A stretch of 5,110 bases of DNA from Alphaproteobacteria bacterium (GTDB taxonomy: Bacteria; Pseudomonadota; Alphaproteobacteria; CAAHEQ01; UBA3637), in NCBI GenBank assembly GCA_017513365.1, contig JAFXFY010000173.1, positions 1 through 5,110 on the forward strand. The letters are read 5' to 3'. The translations under genes were made by a program, and so were the position numbers. Each line of letters starts with the position of its first letter. The stretch's first letter is position 1. This document shows positions 1 to 4,273 of this stretch, piece after piece. The notes under the pieces were generated by a model. That model saw only the letters and a list, made by a program, of their open reading frames with translations. It ran no database searches and was not told the DNA's origin.

Positions 1-1
1 C

Positions 2-265
2 AATATTTTAACGTCTATTCCCTCTCAAGTCGTTTCTAATGGTGTGGGCGGTGTCTTGGGCAGTGTTGGTCGTCTGACTGAATGGGCCTATAAAAAGATG
101 GTACCTCATAAAACCACTTATATCAGTGAGGACAGTGCGCATACAGCCAACATCAAAAAACAAAACAGTTTTTTCGGAATCCCATCCGATTTTGTGGTAC
201 TGTACGGAGCCCCCTCCCCCGCTGTCATTAACTATATGACACAAAATATCAGAACCAGAAATTAA
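2..265 (+). CDS. C-terminal end of an unrecognised protein (5' partial)
   Basis: The reading frame is open from the left edge to a TAA at 263-265, giving 87 residues of what is probably a longer protein. A GTG at 44 is in frame, but the frame continues upstream without a stop and no ribosome binding site precedes the GTG, so I treat the gene as cut by the window edge. The visible part has a Gly-rich stretch (VSNGVGGVLGSVG, about residues 11-23), then a mixed region with YKKMVPHK, and ends in a hydrophobic segment (FFGIPSDFVVLYGAPSPAV) followed by a basic tail. I do not recognise the family and assign no function. A strong terminator starts 4 bases after the stop, which supports a real gene end here. 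A minus-strand frame over the same bases (8-244) looks like a shadow. Confidence 0.6.
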   Translation, partial: NILTSIPSQVVSNGVGGVLGSVGRLTEWAYKKMVPHKTTYISEDSAHTANIKKQNSFFGIPSDFVVLYGAPSPAVINYMTQNIRTRN

Positions 266-268
266 AGA

Positions 269-298
269 AAATCCTCACCAGATGGTGAGGATTTTTTT
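269..298 (+). terminator. Rho-independent terminator of the left-edge gene
   Basis: A perfect 9-bp stem (271-279 with 284-292: ATCCTCACC / GGTGAGGAT) encloses the tetraloop AGAT, and a run of seven T (292-298) follows. Two A-T pairs can extend the stem outward. It lies immediately after the TAA at 263-265, which is the expected place for the plus-strand gene to end. Confidence 0.9.
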
Positions 299-310
299 GC
301 TTTAATTAAC

Positions 311-342
311 AAAAACACCTCGCTCGGCGGTGAGGTGTTTTT
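311..342 (-). terminator. Terminator of the ankyrin cluster, probably bidirectional
   Basis: An 11-bp perfect stem (311-321 with 332-342; CACCTC / GAGGTG core with A5/T5 ends) has a short GC-rich interior that may pair further. On the minus strand the stem ends in TTTTT and sits 27 nt after the stop of the 369-836 gene. On the plus strand it also ends in a T run, so it can back up the terminator at 269-298. The two hairpins form the usual insulator between convergent genes. Confidence 0.85.
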
Positions 343-368
343 ACCTTTTTAATAAACGATAATTTGCC

Positions 369-836
369 TTAACGAATATGAAAATGCTTCATAGCTCGTA
401 TGACCATTTTAGCCTGTTCCGGATTTAATCGGCCATTCACAACACACTGAGGTGACTGTGTCTGAAAATTTTCATCATTTTCCAACAATTTTCCAACTGC
501 GCACAGTGCGTTCATTAACTGTTTTTGACCTTTAGCCAAATACAACCTTTCATAACAACTTAATAAGGAATACGTTGAAGAATTTGGTTCTTTAAACAAA
601 AGCATTAACGGCGTATTACCATCTTCATCTTGAATAAAAGGATTGGGATTAAAGGGCAATATGGCTCGAATTAAATTATCATTTTTAAATGCGGCCATAA
701 AATGCAACATTGTTTGTCCATTTAAATCTTGTGTATTAACATCCAATCCGTTTTTTAAAGCCCCAACAACCTCTGTTTCTGTTTTACCATATAAAAAACC
801 TCGCATATATTTAATTTGTTGCATTTCATTACTCAT
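369..836 (-). CDS. Small ankyrin-repeat protein (third gene of the trio)
   Basis: This 155-residue protein has two ankyrin-like repeats and no signal peptide or membrane segment. Residues about 25-50 carry the first repeat (ALKNGLDVNTQDLNGQTMLH, ending in the ankyrin TxLH-type turn). Residues about 63-80 carry the second (NPNPFIQDEDGNTPLMLL). The C-terminal half (about 86-155) is predicted helical by eye, with CYERLYLAKGQ at about 94-104 resembling the YEASYAEKQ stretch of the 1481-1930 protein. The ATG at 836 has a GAGAGGG ribosome binding site (850-844) at about 7 nt. Ankyrin repeats bind other proteins, and the partner cannot be read from sequence. It differs from its two upstream paralogues in having NTQD instead of NAQD/DAQD and FIQD instead of FIEN/FVEN. 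An intrinsic terminator stands just upstream, so it may be expressed below the other two. Confidence 0.85.
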   Translation of the reverse strand: MSNEMQQIKYMRGFLYGKTETEVVGALKNGLDVNTQDLNGQTMLHFMAAFKNDNLIRAILPFNPNPFIQDEDGNTPLMLLFKEPNSSTYSLLSCYERLYLAKGQKQLMNALCAVGKLLENDENFQTQSPQCVVNGRLNPEQAKMVIRAMKHFHIR

Positions 837-853
837 AGATATACCCTCTCAAT

Positions 854-882
854 AAAAAAAGGTAAGACATACAGCCTTACCT
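854..882 (-). terminator. Intrinsic terminator/attenuator between the second and third ankyrin genes
   Basis: On the minus strand, AGGTAAG (882-876) pairs with CTTACCT (866-860) around a 9-nt loop, and seven T follow (860-854, the first shared with the stem). The ribosome binding site of the 369-836 gene begins four bases beyond the T run. The stem is short (7 bp, with about 3 G-C pairs), so termination is probably partial, with read-through supplying the third gene. On the plus strand the stem is not followed by a T run. A TATAAT lies on the minus strand at 892-887, but without a visible -35 box. Confidence 0.65.
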
Positions 883-903
883 CGTGATTATATAATATAT
901 TTT

Positions 904-1458
904 TTAACGATTATCTTTTTTACCGGATAATCTATTGGCGATGGCCATAAAACCTTGTCTGGACGTTTTAAATTCGGCCAATTCTTTATTCATATCCGGT
1001 TCAATAACGGCATAAGCAATTAAATCTTGCAATTGTTGACCGGTATGTTTTGTACATTTATTGGCATATTTTGCCATAATCGGTGAAAAAGCCAACGCAT
1101 TTTGATTAGTTACCTCCTCGGCCGGTGTTTTTCCCGCATTATTTTCTACAAACGGATTGGGATTATACGATAAAATGTGTTCCAATGCCTGTTTATGTTC
1201 TTCGTTTTGACCATCGCTATGACGCATAAAATGATGCAATAACGTATCACCATTGGCATCTTGAGCATCAATATTTTGCAAATTGGGTGTATCATTGAAT
1301 AACTCTTGAGCCACTTTACTATCTAACGGACCAGAATCCGGCATCGCATACATAAAATCATGGATAACATCCAAAAGTTCACCGGCATAATTGCTGGATT
1401 GCAATACGCCCGTCATCCGAACGATTTGTTCCGATTGTTTTTGTGTCATTTGTGTCAT
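904..1458 (-). CDS. Small ankyrin-repeat protein (second gene of the trio)
   Basis: This 184-residue protein is the longest of the three paralogues because of an N-terminal extension of about 35 residues, Gln- and Met-rich at first, before the shared core. The first ankyrin-like segment is at about 50-78 (NLQNIDAQDANGDTLLHHFM) and the second at about 98-116 (YNPNPFVENNAGKTPAEEV). A longer linker (RHSDGQNEEHKQ) separates them than in the other two. The C-terminal part (120-184) looks helical and ends in a basic tail (LSGKKDNR). No signal peptide or membrane helix is visible, so it is a cytoplasmic or unconventionally secreted protein. The ATG at 1458 is chosen over the ATG at 1449 because an excellent AAGGAGGA lies 4 nt before it. 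It follows the first gene by 22 nt, consistent with one transcript. Its role is presumably protein binding; the partner is unknown. Confidence 0.87.
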   Translation of the reverse strand: MTQMTQKQSEQIVRMTGVLQSSNYAGELLDVIHDFMYAMPDSGPLDSKVAQELFNDTPNLQNIDAQDANGDTLLHHFMRHSDGQNEEHKQALEHILSYNPNPFVENNAGKTPAEEVTNQNALAFSPIMAKYANKCTKHTGQQLQDLIAYAVIEPDMNKELAEFKTSRQGFMAIANRLSGKKDNR

Positions 1459-1462
1459 AATA

Positions 1463-1470
1463 TCCTCCTT
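1463..1470 (-). promoter_or_regulatory. Strong ribosome binding site of the second ankyrin gene
   Basis: AAGGAGGA on the minus strand (1470 to 1463) stands 4 nt before the ATG at 1458-1456. It is the best Shine-Dalgarno match in the window, and it decides between this ATG and the in-frame ATG three codons later, which would have a 13-nt spacing. Confidence 0.8.
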
Positions 1471-1480
1471 TTAATTTAAA

Positions 1481-1930
1481 TTATTCGGCACGACCATTGG
1501 CGCCACGACGCATCTGAGCAATAATATCTTTTGCTTTAGAAGTAGAAACAAACAAAGGTGATGCACAGGCATCATCAACCATACCAACCAACTCGGCAAA
1601 CATATCAGCTTGACATTCAACTTGGAAACGACGTTGTTTTTCCGCATACGATGCTTCATAGGCAGCCAAGAAAGCAACTTGAGAAGTAGCTCCACGCCAC
1701 ACAGCCAACATCCGAGGTGTCATTGCATCATTATTTTCAATAAACGGATTGGGATTACGTTTTAAAATACTTGGCAAAGCACAAGGAACATATTCTGTTT
1801 TTACCAACTTATGCAACAGTGTATCTCCTCGGGCATCTTGAGCGTTAATATTCACATTTTCCGGCATTTTTTCAAAGTAGTCATCATCTTTTCTTTGAAC
1901 AGCTTCAAACATTTTTTCTTCTGGTGTCAT
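1481..1930 (-). CDS. Small ankyrin-repeat protein (first gene of the trio)
   Basis: This 149-residue protein is the promoter-proximal member. Two ankyrin-like repeats occupy roughly residues 15-85. The first ends in NVNINAQDARGDTLLHKLV (about 25-43), and the second begins with RNPNPFIENNDAMTPRMLAV (about 58-77) and runs into a helix pair (WRGATSQVAFLAAYEASYAEKQ). The tail (105-149) looks helical and has cysteines at 106 and 122. No signal peptide or transmembrane helix is seen. The ATG at 1930 has AAAGGA about 6 nt upstream. Only two recognisable repeats are present, fewer than the four or so usually needed for a stable ankyrin solenoid, so capping by the flanking helices or oligomerisation may be needed; that is inference. 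An overlapping frame at 1471-1695 on the same strand is a shadow. Confidence 0.87.
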   Translation of the reverse strand: MTPEEKMFEAVQRKDDDYFEKMPENVNINAQDARGDTLLHKLVKTEYVPCALPSILKRNPNPFIENNDAMTPRMLAVWRGATSQVAFLAAYEASYAEKQRRFQVECQADMFAELVGMVDDACASPLFVSTSKAKDIIAQMRRGANGRAE

Positions 1931-1953
1931 ATTATTTCCTTTACTTTAAAAAT

Positions 1954-1970
1954 GAATTATTGAGTAATTC
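1954..1970. promoter_or_regulatory. Possible operator dyad at the ankyrin promoter
   Basis: A perfect inverted repeat, GAATTA-TTGAG-TAATTC (arms 1954-1959 and 1965-1970), overlaps the 3' part of the -10 box and the expected transcription start of the ankyrin unit. The position is typical of a repressor site. The arms are AT-rich, so chance cannot be excluded, and no regulator gene is in the window. Confidence 0.35.
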
Positions 1971-1995
1971 TACACTATCTGCATACATTTGTCAA
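1967..1995 (-). promoter_or_regulatory. Sigma-70-type promoter of the ankyrin unit
   Basis: On the minus strand the -35 TTGACA (1995-1990) is a full match. It is followed after 17 nt by TAGAAT (1972-1967), five of six bases of the consensus. The expected start is near 1960, giving a leader of about 30 nt before the ATG at 1930. It is the clearest promoter in the window and implies solid housekeeping-type expression unless repressed. Confidence 0.85.
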
Positions 1996-2028
1996 TTTTT
2001 ATTTACACATTTCAAGAAAAAACGCCAC

Positions 2029-2057
2029 TTGCATTTTTTTTATTTTTATGCCATTAT
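2029..2057 (+). promoter_or_regulatory. Weak candidate promoter of mltG
   Basis: TTGCAT (2029-2034) and CATTAT (2052-2057) are separated by 17 nt and lie just upstream of the ribosome binding site, which would give a leader of roughly 15 nt. The matches are 3 of 6 and 4 of 6, so this is the best-placed candidate rather than a firm call. mltG must have a promoter in the 1931-2078 interval, since the gene upstream is divergent. Confidence 0.35.
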
Positions 2058-2066
2058 GCCCTCAAC

Positions 2067-2073
2067 AAAAGGA
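2067..2073 (+). promoter_or_regulatory. Ribosome binding site that fixes the mltG start
   Basis: AAAAGGA ends 5 nt before the ATG at 2079-2081. The longer in-frame reading from a TTG at 1989 has no such site and would place the hydrophobic signal anchor after a 30-residue leader, so the ATG at 2079 is preferred. Confidence 0.75.
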
Positions 2074-2078
2074 TAAAT

Positions 2079-3062
2079 ATGAGACACGGTGTATTATTTT
2101 ACTTTTTTATTTTCTTTATCGGTATATCTTTAATCGGTGGCAGTGTTTTTACAACTTACAGCCAATTTGTCGGTGAAGGTCCCCTACCCGAACGCACCGA
2201 GGTTGTTGTCCCACGTGGCAGTTTAAAGAAAATTGCCGATTTTTTACATAAACAAGGCATTATCGCCAGCCCGTCTATCTTTGTCTTAGGCGTGCGGGCC
2301 AGCGGGAATACCCACAAAATCAAATCCGGAGAATATTCCATTCCCAGACGAGCCAGCGCCAAAATGGTTATGGATATTTTAGTCAGCGGTCAAACCTATA
2401 TCCGACGAGTGGTTATACCGGAAGGGTTAACATCTGCTCAGATTGTAGAGATTTTAAACAATGCAAAAGGATTAGTCGGCATTATTTCTCAAATACCGAA
2501 AAATGGGACATTGCTCCCCGAAACATATCATTATTCATACGGTGATACAAAAGAAGGTATTATCGTACGTATGCAAAATGCCATGAAACGTGTTATTGAT
2601 GCCGAATGGGAAAAGCGTGCCGATAATTTACCCCTTAAATCCAAACAAGAAGCGATTATTTTGGCCTCCATCGTTGAAAAAGAAACGTCTAAAGATGCCG
2701 AAAGAGCAATGGTTGCCGGCGTATTTATCAATCGGCTGAACAAAAAAATGCGTCTGCAATCCGATCCGACCGTCATTTATGCCGTAACCGACGGACGATT
2801 GGATTTAAACCGTTCTTTAAAGAAAAAAGATTTAAAAATCCAACATCCGTATAATACTTATGTGATACCGGCCCTGCCTGCCGGTCCTATTGGAAACCCA
2901 GGGAAAGACGCCATAAAAGCCGTTTTAAATCCCGCCCAAACAGATGCCCTTTATTTTGTCGCCACAGGCCGAGGCGGACATGCCTTTGCCAAGACCTTAA
3001 AAGAACACAATAAAAACATTCAAAACTGGCTGAAAGTTTTACGTCAAAAACGGGCGAAATAA
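2079..3062 (+). CDS. mltG: Endolytic murein transglycosylase MltG (YceG-like)
   Basis: MltG is an inner-membrane lytic transglycosylase that cleaves nascent glycan strands inside the chain, producing 1,6-anhydroMurNAc ends and so limiting strand length during wall growth. The 327 residues are a usual family length. Residues about 5-25 form a membrane anchor after a short MRHG start, which places the catalytic domain in the periplasm. Residues about 40-110 match the LysM-like N-terminal part (VVVPRGSLKKIADFLHKQGII, SGEYSIP). The catalytic domain shows IPEG (113-116), LLPETY (145-150), the active-site segment ILASIVEKET (probable catalytic Glu200), FINRL, LQSDPTVIYA (226-235), YNTY..PALPAGPIGNPG (258-275) and YFVATGRGGHAF (292-303). 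All key motifs are intact. It stands between a divergent ankyrin unit and a convergent STAS gene, and so is probably monocistronic. Start choice rests on the ribosome binding site at 2067-2073. Confidence 0.97.
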   Translation: MRHGVLFYFFIFFIGISLIGGSVFTTYSQFVGEGPLPERTEVVVPRGSLKKIADFLHKQGIIASPSIFVLGVRASGNTHKIKSGEYSIPRRASAKMVMDILVSGQTYIRRVVIPEGLTSAQIVEILNNAKGLVGIISQIPKNGTLLPETYHYSYGDTKEGIIVRMQNAMKRVIDAEWEKRADNLPLKSKQEAIILASIVEKETSKDAERAMVAGVFINRLNKKMRLQSDPTVIYAVTDGRLDLNRSLKKKDLKIQHPYNTYVIPALPAGPIGNPGKDAIKAVLNPAQTDALYFVATGRGGHAFAKTLKEHNKNIQNWLKVLRQKRAK

Positions 3063-3120
3063 AAGTAATCTGAAAAAAAATTTATGTTTATGATTTTAGC
3101 AATATAAAAAAGCATTATAT

Positions 3121-3152
3121 AAAAAACAGAAGGTCTCAGCCTTCTGTTTTTT
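3121..3152. terminator. Bidirectional terminator between mltG and the STAS gene
   Basis: A 13-bp perfect stem (3121-3133 with 3140-3152: A6 CAGAAGG / CCTTCTG T6) encloses a 6-nt loop. Flanking A and T runs make it work on both strands. It lies 58 nt after the mltG stop and 21 nt beyond the stop of the minus-strand STAS gene, so one element serves both convergent transcripts. Confidence 0.9.
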
Positions 3153-3173
3153 ATTAGCTTAAAAATATGAAAC

Positions 3174-3479
3174 TTAATCAATGAATGTATATAAACTGTC
3201 AAATCTGGCAGCATACATAACGTCCTTGACTTTACCTTGAACCCCTTTAATTTCCAAATCAACCGCTTTAGAGGATGCTTCATCATGAGCAATCACAAAC
3301 ATACCAAGTGCCGCAGAGTCAATAAAATCACAATCCTTCAAATTAAAGATAATTTTTTTATCCTGTGCCGATTTGATTAAAGAAATGATTTCAAAAAAAG
3401 TGTCATGATCACGAAAGGTAAAAGCCCCCGAAATCACAATTTCTTTTCCGTCTTTTAAATTTATCGTTTTATAATTCAT
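3174..3479 (-). CDS. Standalone STAS-domain protein (anti-anti-sigma factor-like)
   Basis: The 101-residue protein is one STAS domain, the fold of SpoIIAA/RsbV antagonists that bind an anti-sigma or kinase-type partner and are switched by phosphorylation of a conserved serine. The order of elements fits: an N-terminal strand (INLKDGKEIVISGAFTF), helix 1 (DTFFEIISLIKSA), strand KKIIFNLKDCDFID, the phosphorylation loop DSAALGMF (Ser55 the likely site), a helix (VIAHDEASSK), a strand (VDLEIKGV), and the final helix-strand KVKDVMYAARFDSLYTFI. The ATG at 3479 is chosen because AAAGGAGT lies 7-8 nt before it; a GTG three codons upstream overlaps that site and cannot use it. DSAALG replaces the DSSGLG of sporulation proteins, a variant common in proteobacterial STAS proteins as far as I recall. 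No kinase or phosphatase partner is in the window, so the target is unknown. Confidence 0.88.
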   Translation of the reverse strand: MNYKTINLKDGKEIVISGAFTFRDHDTFFEIISLIKSAQDKKIIFNLKDCDFIDSAALGMFVIAHDEASSKAVDLEIKGVQGKVKDVMYAARFDSLYTFID

Positions 3480-3486
3480 GGTGTAC

Positions 3487-3494
3487 ACTCCTTT
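3487..3494 (-). promoter_or_regulatory. Ribosome binding site deciding the STAS start
   Basis: AAAGGAGT (3494 to 3487) is spaced 7-8 nt from the ATG at 3479-3477. It overlaps the alternative GTG at 3488, which rules that start out. Confidence 0.75.
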
Positions 3495-3502
3495 TTTTCA
3501 TA

Positions 3503-3530
3503 TTTTTATTCATTTTTTTTCATTCGTCAA
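3503..3530 (-). promoter_or_regulatory. Candidate promoter of the STAS gene
   Basis: On the minus strand TTGACG (3530-3525, five of six matches) is followed after 16 nt by TAAAAA (3508-3503, four of six). The -35 lies 4 nt past the trmB stop. No terminator hairpin is visible between trmB and the STAS gene, so read-through from glgP-trmB is possible as well. Confidence 0.45.
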
Positions 3531-3533
3531 GCG

Positions 3534-4268
3534 TTATTTTACGATTTTTTCCTTTTTTTTACGAAAAACCAAATAGTGAGGTTGTCTGCCGGCAGCAATT
3601 CCTTTTTTTTCGTACCGTGTCGGCACCCAATCAACGGGGGCTTGATGAATATCCTTATTGACTTGTTCAAATAATCCGCTTAAAGCAACTTGTTCTATAG
3701 CCCATTCGGCATAATTTGCCACATCCGTTGCCACATATAAACAACCGGTATCGGAAATTAACCGATGTAAGTGGTGCAAATTGGCCTGATTAATAAAACG
3801 TCGTTCGGCATGTCTGGCCTTTGGCCACGGATCCGGATACAATACAAATACCCGTTCAAAGGAATTATCTTTAAAATGGGGAAACATTTGGCGCACATCA
3901 TCGGGCCAAATACGAACATTATCCGCACGGCCTTCCTCCAAATCTGTATGCGTAGATTCACCGGTATGAGAACCATTTAAATGAGCCAACAATGACACAA
4001 CACCGTTTAAGAAAGGTTCCGCCCCAATAATACCAACATCCGGATACATTTTAGCCAATTCCGCCACATGTTCTCCGCCACCAAAACCCACCTCTAACCA
4101 AACCTCTTTGGGAGTAATACCAAACAGCGTGTTAAAATCAAAAGTTTGTCCCTCAGATGGCAAGGTTGGTTTTAATTTCGGCAACATATTATCCAATAAC
4201 ATTTGTCTGGAATTATTAATAGCTTTGCCTTTACGGCGCCCGAAAAATCGTAATTCTTTAAATGCCAT
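3534..4268 (-). CDS. trmB: tRNA (guanine-N7-)-methyltransferase TrmB
   Basis: TrmB transfers a methyl group from S-adenosylmethionine to N7 of G46 in the variable loop of tRNA. The 244 residues show the family in order: a basic N-terminal FFGRRKGKAI (8-17), SAM motif LEVGFGGGE (58-66), acidic Glu84 in IIGAEPF, DNVRIWPDDVRQMFP (116-130), the hallmark YPDPWPKARHAERRF (144-158), YVATDVANYAEW (178-189) and the C-terminal TRYEKKGIAAGRQPHYLVFR (217-236). All conserved residues that I know for substrate and cofactor binding are present. A loop of roughly a dozen residues (GSHTGESTHTDLE, about 99-111) sits between the SAM-binding helix and DNVRI and seems longer than usual. The ATG at 4268 begins 5 nt after the glgP stop, which implies one transcript and probably translational coupling. 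Confidence 0.97.
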   Translation of the reverse strand: MAFKELRFFGRRKGKAINNSRQMLLDNMLPKLKPTLPSEGQTFDFNTLFGITPKEVWLEVGFGGGEHVAELAKMYPDVGIIGAEPFLNGVVSLLAHLNGSHTGESTHTDLEEGRADNVRIWPDDVRQMFPHFKDNSFERVFVLYPDPWPKARHAERRFINQANLHHLHRLISDTGCLYVATDVANYAEWAIEQVALSGLFEQVNKDIHQAPVDWVPTRYEKKGIAAGRQPHYLVFRKKKEKIVK

Positions 4269-4273
4269 ATCTT

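Noticed and set aside
1471..1695. Leu- and Lys-rich 74-codon frame on the minus strand within the first ankyrin gene
   Set aside because: It lies in another frame of a gene with clear paralogues and has low-complexity composition typical of a shadow reading.
640..1757. CRISPR-like or mobile repeat suggested by the three identical 12-mers
   Set aside because: The spacing is about 500-600 nt, the repeats are in frame and encode the same protein motif, and no flanking inverted repeats or target duplications were found.
1989..2078. N-terminal extension of MltG from a TTG at 1989
   Set aside because: The ATG at 2079 has AAAAGGA at the right distance and is followed directly by the membrane anchor. 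The extension has no ribosome binding site and would overlap the -35 box of the divergent promoter and the candidate mltG promoter.
2..3062. Altered genetic code suggested by TAA being used for all the stops
   Set aside because: All eight stops are TAA, but tryptophan is encoded by TGG at conserved sites, and eight TAA stops are unremarkable in AT-rich DNA; no in-frame TGA is needed to read any gene.
3063..3120. Possible small RNA or leader in the AT-rich stretch after mltG
   Set aside because: There is no promoter pair or convincing stem before the terminator; it reads as a plain 3' untranslated region.
3044..3292. 82-codon minus-strand frame spanning the mltG end, the terminator and part of the STAS gene
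   Set aside because: It would cross a strong bidirectional terminator and overlaps two real genes; its composition is unlike a folded protein.
3480..3488. GTG start of the STAS gene three codons upstream
   Set aside because: The GTG overlaps the Shine-Dalgarno sequence itself, while the ATG at 3479 is well spaced.
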